64,000 nt of DNA from Streptomyces abikoensis (lineage in GTDB: Bacteria; Actinomycetota; Actinomycetes; Streptomycetales; Streptomycetaceae). Below are positions 49,303 to 56,791 of this stretch, piece by piece. The translations under genes were made by a program, and so were the position numbers. The stretch spans positions 496,001-560,000 of the forward strand of contig NZ_BMRT01000002.1 of NCBI RefSeq assembly GCF_014648775.1, written 5' to 3'. Every line of letters begins with the position of its first letter. The stretch's first letter is position 1. The notes under the pieces are model-generated. The model made no database searches, was not told where the DNA came from, and was given only the letters and a program-made list of their open reading frames with translations.

Positions 49303-49841
49303 CCTTCTCCACCGTCAACCCTGGCCTTCTGGACGACCTCGCCCGTACCGCCGCACAGGACAGCATCGAGAAGACCGTCGTCGGCGCTGTCATCACCGAC
49401 CCGGACGACAGGGTGCTGCTGCTGCACCGGCCTGCCGACGACTACCTGGGCGGCCTGTGGGAACTGCCCTCGGGAGGTGTCGAGCCCGGCGAGAGCCTGA
49501 CCGAGGCCCTGCGGCGCGAGGTCACCGAGGAGACCGGCCTGATCGTGACAGCGGTCGAAGACTACCTGGGGCACTTCGACTACCGCTCCGGCTCCGGCCG
49601 CCGCACCCGGCAGTTCAACTTCACCGCCGCGGTCACCGGGCAGACCGTCAGGCTCACCGAGCATGACGCGCACCTGTGGGCCGGTGACGGCCGGCAGAGC
49701 CAGGTCTCCAGCGCCGTCCAGGCCATCCTGGACACCTGGCGCCGGCATACGGCCGGGCGTACGCCGCTACGGCGAGGGCACAGCGAAAAAATTCCGCACG
49801 GCGATGTCGAGAACCCGCGTCCGGCTCCGTCCCCGGGGTGA
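49299..49841 (+). CDS. NUDIX hydrolase
   Basis: 180-residue NUDIX protein with a complete box, GGVEPGESLTEALRREVTEETGL, in the fold VVGAVITDPDDRVLLLHRPADDYLGGLWELPSGG. It would hydrolyse nucleoside-diphosphate-linked compounds (NDP-sugars, oxidised nucleotides or similar) with Mg2+. GTG 49299 overlaps the aminotransferase stop (GTGA) and AAGGA precedes it, so all three genes are translationally coupled. In this context it may release or clear an NDP-linked intermediate of the pathway. The ~25 C-terminal residues beyond the fold are low-complexity. Confidence 0.9.
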   Translation: MTFSTVNPGLLDDLARTAAQDSIEKTVVGAVITDPDDRVLLLHRPADDYLGGLWELPSGGVEPGESLTEALRREVTEETGLIVTAVEDYLGHFDYRSGSGRRTRQFNFTAAVTGQTVRLTEHDAHLWAGDGRQSQVSSAVQAILDTWRRHTAGRTPLRRGHSEKIPHGDVENPRPAPSPG

Positions 49842-49883
49842 ACGCGACCACAATGGGTCGCACCCGCACCGAGGAGAACCACC

Positions 49884-50291
49884 ATGGCGAAGTACCTGCT
49901 GCTGAAGCACTACCGCGGCGCCCCGGATCCGGTGAACAACGTGCCGATGGACCAGTGGACGCCCGAGGAGATCTCGGACCACATGCGGTACATGAACGAC
50001 TTCGCGGCCCGGCTGGAGAAGACCGGCGAGTTCGTCGACGGTCAGGCGCTCGCCCCCGAGGGGGCGTGGGTCCGCTACGACGGCGAGGGGCGCCCGCCGG
50101 TCACCGACGGGCCGTTCGCCGAGACCAAGGACCTCATCGCCGGGTGGATGGTGATCGACGTCGACAGCTACGAACGCGCCGTCCAGCTGGCCGGGGAGCT
50201 GTCGGCCGCCCCCGGGGCGGGCGGCAAGCCGATCCACGAGTGGCTGGAGGTGCGCCCGTTCCTGGCCTGCCCGCCCACCATCACCGAGTGA
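49884..50291 (+). CDS. DGPF-motif (YCII-related) protein
   Basis: 135-residue protein of the YCII-related/DGPF family: MAKYLLLKHYRGAP opens it, then WTPEEISDHMRYMNDFAARLEKTGEFVDGQAL, and the name-giving DGPF in PPVTDGPFAETKDLIAGWMVIDVDS. AGGAG is just upstream of the ATG. DGPF genes are typical neighbours of ECF42 sigma factors, and here the stop overlaps the sigma gene start (GTGA). The biochemical role is unknown; members may be small enzymes or sensors for the sigma factor. Confidence 0.9.
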   Translation: MAKYLLLKHYRGAPDPVNNVPMDQWTPEEISDHMRYMNDFAARLEKTGEFVDGQALAPEGAWVRYDGEGRPPVTDGPFAETKDLIAGWMVIDVDSYERAVQLAGELSAAPGAGGKPIHEWLEVRPFLACPPTITE

Positions 50292-51445
50292 CCTCACCCA
50301 TGGACGAGGCCCTGCTGCGCGGCCTCACGCCGAGCGTGCTCACCGTCCTCGTCCGCCGCGGAGCCGACTTCGCGGCGGCCGAGGACGCCGTGCAGGACGC
50401 GCTGGTCGAGGCGCTGCGCGTCTGGCCCGCCGACCCGCCGCGGGACCCCAAGGGCTGGCTGGTCACCGTGGCCTGGCGCAGGTTCCTCGACGCGACGCGC
50501 GCCGACACCGCCCGCCGCCGGCGTGAGGACCGCGTCGAGGAGGAGCCGTCGCCCGGGCCGGCGCCCGCGGTGGACGACACGCTCCAGCTCTACTTCCTGT
50601 GCGCGCACCCGTCGCTGACCCCGGCCTCGGCGGTCGCGCTCACCCTGCGTGCCGTCGGCGGGCTGACCACCCGCCAGATCGCCCGCGCCTACCTGGTGCC
50701 CGAGGCGACCATGGCGCAGCGGATCAGCCGGGCCAAGCGCACCGTCTCCGGCGTGCGGTTCGACCGGCCCGGCGATGTCGCCACCGTGCTGCGCGTCCTC
50801 TACCTGGTCTTCAACGAGGGCTACTCCGGCGACGTCGACCTCGCCGCCGAGGCCATCCGGCTCACCCGGCAGCTCGCGGCCGCCGTCGACCACCCCGAGG
50901 CGGCGGGGCTGCTCGCCCTCATGCTGCTCCACCACGCCCGGCGCGCCGCCCGGACCGCGTCCGACGGCAGCCTGGTGCCGCTCGCCGAGCAGGACCGCGG
51001 CCGGTGGGACACCGCGGCGATCGCCGAGGGCATCGGGATCCTCCAGGCGGCCCTCGCCCGCGACCGGCTGGGCGAGTTCCAGGCCCAGGCCGCCATCGCG
51101 GCACTCCACGCCGACGCGCCCACGGCCGAGGAGACGGACTGGCCGCAGATCGTCGAGTGGTACGACGAGCTCGCGCGCCTGACCGACAGCCCGGTCGTCC
51201 GGCTCAACCGCGCGGTCGCCGTCGGGGAGGCCGACGGACCGCGCGCCGGCCTGGCGGCGCTCGCCGCGCTGGACCCCTCCCTGCCCCGCTACACCGCGGT
51301 GGCGGCATACCTCCACGAGCGCGACGGCGACCTGGCGACGGCGGCCCGGCTGTACGCCGAGGCGGCCCACAAGGCGCCCGACCTCGCCGAGCGCGACCAC
51401 CTGACGCGCCAGGCCGCCCGGCTCAACGCCCTCCGACGCCGCTGA
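50288..51445 (+). CDS. ECF42-type RNA polymerase sigma factor with C-terminal extension
   Basis: 385-residue ECF sigma factor. Sigma2 region: VLTVLVRRGADFAAAEDAVQDALVEALRVWPADPPRDPKGWLVTVAWRRFLDATRAD. Sigma4 region: LTLRAVGGLTTRQIARAYLVPEATMAQRISRAKRTV. A ~200-residue helical, TPR-like extension follows (VLYLVFNEGYSG, LALMLLHHARRAART, RWDTAAIAEGIGILQAAL, YDELARLTDSPVVRLNRAVAVGEADGP), the mark of ECF42, where the extension replaces an anti-sigma factor. GTG 50288 overlaps the DGPF stop; ATG at 50300 is an alternative. It probably activates its own DGPF operon. Confidence 0.92.
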   Translation: MTSPMDEALLRGLTPSVLTVLVRRGADFAAAEDAVQDALVEALRVWPADPPRDPKGWLVTVAWRRFLDATRADTARRRREDRVEEEPSPGPAPAVDDTLQLYFLCAHPSLTPASAVALTLRAVGGLTTRQIARAYLVPEATMAQRISRAKRTVSGVRFDRPGDVATVLRVLYLVFNEGYSGDVDLAAEAIRLTRQLAAAVDHPEAAGLLALMLLHHARRAARTASDGSLVPLAEQDRGRWDTAAIAEGIGILQAALARDRLGEFQAQAAIAALHADAPTAEETDWPQIVEWYDELARLTDSPVVRLNRAVAVGEADGPRAGLAALAALDPSLPRYTAVAAYLHERDGDLATAARLYAEAAHKAPDLAERDHLTRQAARLNALRRR

Positions 51446-51475
51446 CGGGTCGCTCTCGGAATTCCCCCGCCGCGC

Positions 51476-52093
51476 TCAGTGGCGGCCGGCCGCCAGCGTG
51501 GTCGCGATGCGGTCGGCGGCTTCCCGCAGGAGGTCGCGGCAGTGGCCGGAGGCCGGGAGGGTCGGGTCCAGGGCGGGGCGCGGGCCGGTGAGACCGAGGG
51601 CGCAGGACGTGGGTTCCGGGCCGGGGCAGGGGATCGTGGTGGCCAGGGAGGCCGTCCCGTGCCCGTCCGTGTCCGTGTCCGTGTCCATGGCGTAGACGAA
51701 GCGCCCGTCGTGCGGGGCGGCCAGGGCGCGGGCCAGGGCGCCGGTCGCGGGGCGTGTCTCGCCCGTCTCCAGGCGCTGCGGACTGTTGTCGGGGCGGAAG
51801 ACGTGGTGGACGATCCGCGCCCCGTCCGGGTGCGCCACCGCCAGGCGGACGCTCATGCCACTGTGCGCGGCCAGCTTGTCCGCCCAGTTCATGGCGGCGG
51901 CACGCAGGTCGTTGCAGTCGGCGGCGGGCCCGCCGAGCGGGCCGGCCGGCCGGAAGGCGCCGTCCGGCTCCCGCCGGACCAGCCCTTCCGCCTCCAGGCT
52001 CCGCAGCAGCGCCGTGACACCGTCCTCCGGGTGCCGGTCCAGAAGCCGCAGCGCGGCGGCGGTGCGGCCGGCGAGTGCTTGGTTCCGGTACAT
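51476..52093 (-). CDS. IclR-like regulator with shortened N-terminus
   Basis: 205-residue protein. The C-terminal ~140 residues resemble the IclR effector domain (DLRAAAMNWADKLAAHSGMSVRLAVAHPDGARIVHHVFRPDNSP, then ATGALARALAA). The N-terminal winged helix is short (RTAAALRLLDRHPEDGVTALLRSLEAEGLVRREPDGAFRPAGPL), lacking part of the usual HTH, so DNA binding may be impaired. A hexanucleotide repeat (GTCCGT type, 51660s-51680s) encodes an Asp-Thr run (DTDTDTDG), a possible slippage site. ATG 52093 was chosen; the frame upstream runs over the divergent LysR start. Divergent from LysR across 70 bp. Confidence 0.65.
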   Translation of the reverse strand: MYRNQALAGRTAAALRLLDRHPEDGVTALLRSLEAEGLVRREPDGAFRPAGPLGGPAADCNDLRAAAMNWADKLAAHSGMSVRLAVAHPDGARIVHHVFRPDNSPQRLETGETRPATGALARALAAPHDGRFVYAMDTDTDTDGHGTASLATTIPCPGPEPTSCALGLTGPRPALDPTLPASGHCRDLLREAADRIATTLAAGRH

Positions 52094-52132
52094 GCGGCCC
52101 AGGCTAGGAGGGCCGCCGCCGGACGCGGGTCG

Positions 52133-52151
52133 GCCGAATGGCCGATTCGGC
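52133..52151. promoter_or_regulatory. candidate LysR operator (GCCGAAT-N5-ATTCGGC)
   Basis: Perfect 7 bp inverted repeat with a 5 nt spacer, 12 bp before the LysR ATG in the short divergent region. Symmetry and position suit a LysR autoregulatory site. Inference. Confidence 0.4.
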
Positions 52152-52163
52152 GAGACTGCCGTC

Positions 52164-53087
52164 ATGGATCTTCTGTCGCTGCGCTATTTCCGGGCCGTGG
52201 CCCGCCACCAGCACATCAGCCGCGCCGCCGAGGAACTCCGGGTCGCCCAGCCGTCACTGAGCCGGACCATCATCCGGCTGGAAGCAGAACTGGGTGTTCC
52301 GCTCTTCGACCGCCACGGCCGCCGCATACGGCTCAACGAGCACGGCGCGGCCTTCCTGCGCCGCGTCGAGCGGATGCTGGCCGAGCTCGACGACGCCCGG
52401 CGCGAGATGGCGGATGCCGCCGGTGACGGCCCGGGCCGGGTCGCCGTCGCCGCCGAGACCCTGGTCCAGCTGGGCGGGGTGCTGGCCGCCCTCCGCGCCC
52501 ACCGCCCCGGGGTGGGGGTGCGCCTGTTCCAGGCGCCCCCGGAGTCGATGCGGCGCCATCTGCGCTCCGGCGAGGTGGACTTCGCGGTCGCCTCCCAGCC
52601 GCTGGCCGGCCCCGGGCTGTGCGCGGTGGAGCTGGTGCGGGAGGAGGTGATGCTGGCCGTGCCGCCCGGGCACCCGCTGGCCGGCCGGGAGCGCGTGGCG
52701 GTGACGGAGCTGGCGGACGAGGAGTTCGTCAGCACGCGCCCCGGCCACTGGCAGCGCGCCCTGCTGGAGCGGCTCTTCGCCCGCGAGGGGCTCACACCGA
52801 AGGTGGTCTGCGAGGGCGACGAGGCCGCCGCCACGCCCGAGCTGATCGGCGCCGGACTGGGCCTCGGCCTCATGCCGGCCGTCGCGCGGGACACCCTCGG
52901 CGGGCGCAGCCCGGTGGTCTGGCTGCGGCTGGACGCCACGGACTGCCACCGGACGCTGAGCCTCGTATGGCGCGAGGACGCCTATCTGTCCCCCGCCGCC
53001 CAGGACTTCCGCCGGCTGGCCATGTCGGGCACGGATCATGCCTCCGGGGTCATGAGTTCATGGCGGAACAGGTCGTGGAAGGTATGA
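52164..53087 (+). CDS. LysR-family transcriptional regulator
   Basis: 307-residue LysR protein. HTH: LLSLRYFRAVARHQHISRAAEELRVAQPSLSRTIIRLEAELGVPLFDRHGRRIRLNEHG. The effector domain (~92-295) has the expected two-lobe pattern (GRVAVAAETLVQLGGVLAALRAHRPGVGV and VMLAVPPGHPLAGRERVAVTELADEEFV). Its length is typical. It is divergent from the IclR-like gene, and the acyl-CoA synthetase gene begins 54 bp downstream, so it may control either. Ligand unknown. Confidence 0.92.
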   Translation: MDLLSLRYFRAVARHQHISRAAEELRVAQPSLSRTIIRLEAELGVPLFDRHGRRIRLNEHGAAFLRRVERMLAELDDARREMADAAGDGPGRVAVAAETLVQLGGVLAALRAHRPGVGVRLFQAPPESMRRHLRSGEVDFAVASQPLAGPGLCAVELVREEVMLAVPPGHPLAGRERVAVTELADEEFVSTRPGHWQRALLERLFAREGLTPKVVCEGDEAAATPELIGAGLGLGLMPAVARDTLGGRSPVVWLRLDATDCHRTLSLVWREDAYLSPAAQDFRRLAMSGTDHASGVMSSWRNRSWKV

Positions 53088-53141
53088 GGGGCCACCACTA
53101 GCGTCGGGTCCGTCCACCGGTTCCGACGAGGGAGACCAGCG

Positions 53142-54686
53142 ATGAGCCAGCGAGACGACACCCGGGACGACGGTTCCGGCGGCTATGTGGAGGCCGTCCT
53201 CGACGCCCTGTCCGAAGGGCCCGGACGACCGGCCGTCACCACCGCCGAGGGGCGGGTGATCAGCGCGGGCGAGCTCCGGGACCAGGTGTTCCGGCTCGCC
53301 GGGGAGCTGGCGGAGCGCGGGGTGGCCCGTGGCACGACGGTCACCCTGCTCACCGGCAACACCGCCGAGGCCCTCGTCGCCCGCTACGCCGCCAATCTCG
53401 CCGGCGCGCGCGTCGTCGGCCTCTACGAGGGCATGAGCCCGCCGACCATGGCCGAGATCATGGCGAGCGTGGAGTGCGCCCTCCTGCTGGTGGACGACCG
53501 GCGGCACGACACCGCCGAGGAGCTGGGGAAGATCGCCGGCGTTCCCCCGATGCTCGCCCTGGGGCCGGCCGGCTTCGCCGAGGACGTCCTGGCCGCGGCC
53601 GCCCAGCGGCCCGCCCGGCCGATGGGCGGCCTGGTGGGCCCGGGCGACGACTGGTGCGTCCGGCACACGGGCGGCACCACCGGGGTCCCCAAGGGCATCC
53701 GGACCACCCACGGCCCGTACCGGCGGAGCCTGGACCACCGGTTCACCGGCGCCGGCGACCCGTCCCGTTTCCTGGCGTGCACCGCGCTCGCCCATCTCGC
53801 GGGCGTCTTCATCGACATGACGCTCCGTCAGGGAGGTTCGGCCGTCCTGCGGCACGGCTTCGAGCCCGGGGACGTGCTGGCCACGATCGAGCGCGAGCGC
53901 GTCACCCACACCTGGCTGTTGCCGCCGCTGCTCTACCGGCTGCTGGACCACCCGGACCTGCCCGGCACCGATCTCTCCAGCCTGAGCCGGATCAGCTACG
54001 GCGGCACCCCCGCCTCGGCGGCCAGGATGCGACAGGCGGCCGAGGCACTGGGGCCCGTCCTCTACGGCCTGTACGGGCAGGCCGAGGCGCAGCACATCAC
54101 CGAAGCGGGCCCCGACGAGCAGACGACGACCGGCAGCGGCGGGCATCTGACGGTCGGCCGGGCCGTGCCGGGGGTGGAGATCGCCATCCGGGACCCCGAC
54201 GGGACGACCCTGCCGCCCGGGGAGCGGGGCGAGGTGCAGGTGCGCACGCCCCAGGTGATGGCCGGCTACTGGAAGCGGCCGGACCTGACGGCGGAGGTGC
54301 TGCGGGACGGCTGGGTGCACACCGGGGACGTCGGCTACCTCGACGAGGACGGCTATCTCTACATCGTGGACCGCATCAAGGACATGATCGTGGTCGTCGG
54401 GGGCCATGTGTACCCGACGGAACTGGAGGAGCTGCTGCTGAGCCACCCCGATGTCGCCCGGTGCGCGGTCTTCGGCAGCCGGGACGCGGAGTCGGTGGAG
54501 CACGTCCACGCCGCCGTGGTGCCCGTGGCGGGGCGGCGGCCCTCGCTGGAGGAGGTCCGGGAGTTCGTCATCTCCCGCAAGGGGCGCCTCTACGCCCCCG
54601 AGTCCCTGCATCTGCTGCCCGACATCCCGCTGACGGCGGCGGGCAAGCCGGACAAGCGGCTGCTGCGGGAGCGGCTGGCGGGCTGA
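53142..54686 (+). CDS. AMP-dependent acyl-CoA synthetase
   Basis: 514-residue adenylate-forming ligase. The chain has the ATP loop VRHTGGTTGVPKGIRTTHGPY, YGLYGQAEAQHI, HTGDVGYLDEDGYLYIVDRIKDMIVVVGGHVYPTELEELL (hinge and ADP-binding Asp), and the catalytic lysine near the end in LTAAGKPDKRLL. It should activate a carboxylic acid with ATP and transfer it to CoA; the family includes fatty-acid and aromatic-acid ligases, and the substrate cannot be assigned. The ATG follows GAGGGAGA. It sits behind the LysR gene and ahead of a hairpin. Transcription may be LysR-controlled. Confidence 0.9.
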   Translation: MSQRDDTRDDGSGGYVEAVLDALSEGPGRPAVTTAEGRVISAGELRDQVFRLAGELAERGVARGTTVTLLTGNTAEALVARYAANLAGARVVGLYEGMSPPTMAEIMASVECALLLVDDRRHDTAEELGKIAGVPPMLALGPAGFAEDVLAAAAQRPARPMGGLVGPGDDWCVRHTGGTTGVPKGIRTTHGPYRRSLDHRFTGAGDPSRFLACTALAHLAGVFIDMTLRQGGSAVLRHGFEPGDVLATIERERVTHTWLLPPLLYRLLDHPDLPGTDLSSLSRISYGGTPASAARMRQAAEALGPVLYGLYGQAEAQHITEAGPDEQTTTGSGGHLTVGRAVPGVEIAIRDPDGTTLPPGERGEVQVRTPQVMAGYWKRPDLTAEVLRDGWVHTGDVGYLDEDGYLYIVDRIKDMIVVVGGHVYPTELEELLLSHPDVARCAVFGSRDAESVEHVHAAVVPVAGRRPSLEEVREFVISRKGRLYAPESLHLLPDIPLTAAGKPDKRLLRERLAG

Positions 54687-54687
54687 G

Positions 54688-54722
54688 GCCCGCCGGACCG
54701 GTCGTCGCACGGCCCGGCGGGC
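54688..54722 (+). terminator. hairpin after the acyl-CoA synthetase gene
   Basis: 9 bp stem gcccgccgg/ccggcgggc with a 17 nt loop just after the stop. The convergent XRE gene ends 6 bp beyond it. Confidence 0.5.
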
Positions 54723-54727
54723 GCGGT

Positions 54728-55003
54728 CTAGGCCGTCAGTTGTTCCTCCGCCGGGTCCAGGTCCGCGACACAGGCGTCGGCCAGGGTGTCCATGGACAGT
54801 CCCAGCGCGTTCGCCAGCGCCGAGATCGTGAAGAACGCCGGTGTCGGCGCCCGGCCGGTCTCGATCTTCCGCAGGGTCTCGGAGGACAGCCCGGCACGGG
54901 CCGCCACCTCCACCATGCTGCGCTCACCGCGGGCCTCGCGCAGCAGCTCGCCCAGCCGCTCGCCGCGCTGCCGCTCCCAAGGGGTCAGAGGAGTCCTCAC
55001 CAT
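54728..55003 (-). CDS. small XRE-family repressor next to map
   Basis: 91-residue helix-turn-helix protein: ERLGELLREARGERSMVEVAARAGLSSETLRKIETGRAPTPAFFTISALANALGLSMDTLADAC is a full XRE domain. The rest is short and acidic, with no separate ligand domain. ATG 55003 follows AGGA; GTG at 55009 is an alternative. It is divergent from a methionine aminopeptidase gene, and the perfect ATACCGGTAT palindrome between them is the likely operator. It probably represses itself and map. A toxin-antitoxin reading is not supported because the partner is an intact housekeeping-type enzyme. Confidence 0.86.
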   Translation of the reverse strand: MVRTPLTPWERQRGERLGELLREARGERSMVEVAARAGLSSETLRKIETGRAPTPAFFTISALANALGLSMDTLADACVADLDPAEEQLTA

Positions 55004-55031
55004 GCCCACGATCCTAGTGGGCGTGATACTA

Positions 55032-55041
55032 ATACCGGTAT
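55032..55041. promoter_or_regulatory. palindromic operator ATACCGGTAT between xre and map
   Basis: Perfect 10 bp palindrome in an A/T-rich patch (TAATACCGGTATAA) centred in the 74 bp divergent region. Binding by the XRE protein would cover both promoters. Inference from position and symmetry. Confidence 0.55.
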
Positions 55042-55077
55042 AAGAATTGGTTGATCACCGGTGGGGAGTCAGTGGAC

Positions 55078-55845
55078 ATGGTGGAGATAAAGACGGACGC
55101 GGCGCTCACGGCCATGCGGGAGGCGGGCCGCGTCGTGGCGCACGCGCTCGCCGCCGTGGAGGAGGCCGCGGCCGTGGGGGTGAGCCTGCGGGAGCTGGAC
55201 GGGGTGGCCCGTGACGTCCTGGAGAAGGCCGGGGCCACCTCGCCCTTCCTCGGCTACCGGCCCTCGTTCGCGCCCGTGCCGTTCCCGGGGGTGATCTGCG
55301 CGTCGGTCAACGACGCCATCGCCCACGGCATCCCCGACGACTACCGGCTGCGCGACGGCGACCTCGTCAGCGTCGACTGCGGCGCGATGCTGGACGGCTG
55401 GGCCGGCGACGCGGCGGTCAGCTTCACCGTCGGCACGCCCCGGCCGGCCGACGCGGAGCTGATGGAGACCACCCGGCGCGCCCTCGACGCGGGCATCGCC
55501 GCCGCCACCGTCGGCCACCGCGTCGGCGACATCTCCCACGCCATCGGCGCCGTCGCCCGGGCCGCCCGGCTGGGGATGCCCGCCGACTTCGGCGGGCACG
55601 GCATCGGCCGCCGGATGCACGAGGATCCGCACGTCCCCAACCGGGGCCGGGCCGGGCGCGGCTTCCCGCTGCGGCACGGGCTGGTGCTGGCCATCGAGCC
55701 GATGCTCATCGCGGGCGGCCGCGACGACTACGCCACCGCGGCCGACGGCTGGACCCTGCGCACGGCCGACGGCAGCCGCGCCGCCCACTTCGAGCACACC
55801 GTCGCCATCACGGACGACGGCCCGCGCGTCCTGACCCTCCCCTGA
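55078..55845 (+). CDS. map: type I methionine aminopeptidase
   Basis: 255-residue cytosolic metalloprotease that removes the N-terminal Met from new proteins. All five metal ligands are in place: the two Asp in SVDCGAMLDGWAGDAAVSF, His in GGHGIGRRMHEDPHV, Glu in AIEPML, Glu in HFEHTVAI; the substrate-side His is in NDAIAHGIP. ATG 55078 with GGGAG nine bases upstream; GTG 55072 is an alternative. It is not in the usual ribosomal-protein context but beside a dedicated XRE repressor, so it is probably a second, regulated copy. A backup role when the main enzyme is limiting is inference. Confidence 0.94.
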   Translation: MVEIKTDAALTAMREAGRVVAHALAAVEEAAAVGVSLRELDGVARDVLEKAGATSPFLGYRPSFAPVPFPGVICASVNDAIAHGIPDDYRLRDGDLVSVDCGAMLDGWAGDAAVSFTVGTPRPADAELMETTRRALDAGIAAATVGHRVGDISHAIGAVARAARLGMPADFGGHGIGRRMHEDPHVPNRGRAGRGFPLRHGLVLAIEPMLIAGGRDDYATAADGWTLRTADGSRAAHFEHTVAITDDGPRVLTLP

Positions 55846-55888
55846 CGGGCGGGCGGGGGGAGCCGCGCGGGCGTCCTCACCGCCGCCG

Positions 55889-56380
55889 CTACTTCTTCGC
55901 GACGATCTCGACGAGGGTGTAGTCGCGGCCCTGGCCGTCGGCGGTCTTGCCGATCGGCGTCCAGCGGTTCTTGTCCAGCTCGAAGGACTTCTCCTCGGCG
56001 CCGGTCACCATGCTGACGTTCACGTTGTAGTCGTTGTTGCCCATGCCGCCCACGACGCGCGGGATCTCCAGGCTCAGGTAACCGGACGCGCCGGTGACGC
56101 GGAAGCAGAACCGGCCCTGGCCGACCTTGTCGGTCTGCTTCATGCCCTGGGCCATGATCTCGATCAGGCCGGGCTCGCTGTCGCACGTGGCCAGCATGAG
56201 GTGGCCGTCGCCGCTCTTCAGCTTGATGCCGCGCTCCTGGAAGATCTTGTCGGCCTGCGGGTACTCGAAGTCCTCGACGTTGGACGGCGGCATCTCGTCG
56301 GCCACGGCCGTGGCCGCGCCGGCCATCACGGTGGCGGCCACGACGGCGCCGGCGGCGAGCGTACGGGTGAACAGACGCAT
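55889..56380 (-). CDS. small secreted protein of unknown function
   Basis: 163-residue protein with a clear signal peptide (TRTLAAGAVVAATVMAGAATAVA, cleavage near residue 27). The mature part has two Cys (LMLATCDSEPG and GRFCFRVTG) and a beta-rich pattern (YLSLEIPRVVGGMGNNDYNVNVSMVTGAEEKSFELDKNRWTPIG). The C-terminal strand DYTLVEIVAKK ends the chain. It looks like a compact disulfide-bonded extracellular domain, perhaps a ligand-binding or inhibitor-type fold; I do not recognise the family. The gene appears monocistronic, divergent from the large ALF-repeat gene. Confidence 0.8.
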   Translation of the reverse strand: MRLFTRTLAAGAVVAATVMAGAATAVADEMPPSNVEDFEYPQADKIFQERGIKLKSGDGHLMLATCDSEPGLIEIMAQGMKQTDKVGQGRFCFRVTGASGYLSLEIPRVVGGMGNNDYNVNVSMVTGAEEKSFELDKNRWTPIGKTADGQGRDYTLVEIVAKK

Positions 56381-56791
56381 GGATTCGGTTCCTTGCTTTT
56401 CGGTCGGCGATGCGATGGGTGAAGGCCGTGCCGCGACTGCGCGCACGGACGCAGGCCCGCCCGGCAAGGAACCGGAAAGTTCGGTCGTACCCCCCAGTGG
56501 CGGGCGGACGTCAGCTCTCTGACGGTCCGTCCGCATTCCCCCGTGCTCGGACTGGCGAGCGAGCTATTGATATCACCTGGGCCGCTTGTCCCGGAAGCCG
56601 GTCCGGTACCGGTCCTCACCCTCTGACCCGCTCTGCGGCTGTGTGTCATCTCCTCCGGCTTTTACGGAACTTGAGGCTCCACATCCGGATCGAGCCATGT
56701 CGGCCGATTCGCTTACGATCATGCGCTGTGTGCCGTGCTGACCGCCGCGCACCCGACAGGCCCGTTTTGGCCTGCGAACTTTCGAGGGGAT
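56381..56791. other. 411 bp divergent intergenic region
   Basis: No believable gene. It separates the small secreted protein gene from the ALF-repeat gene. A/T-richer patches (TATTGATATCACC near 56568, and around 56650-56720) are likely promoter areas for the large gene, but no convincing -35/-10 pair could be assigned. Confidence 0.5.

Noticed and set aside
45472..49841. Antibiotic biosynthetic cluster
   Set aside because: Only three pathway-like enzymes are present, with no PKS, NRPS, glycosyltransferase or self-resistance gene nearby. Reported as an orphan cassette only.
54728..55845. XRE-map pair as a toxin-antitoxin system
   Set aside because: The partner has all methionine aminopeptidase metal ligands and normal length, so it is a functional enzyme, and the genes are divergent rather than in an operon.
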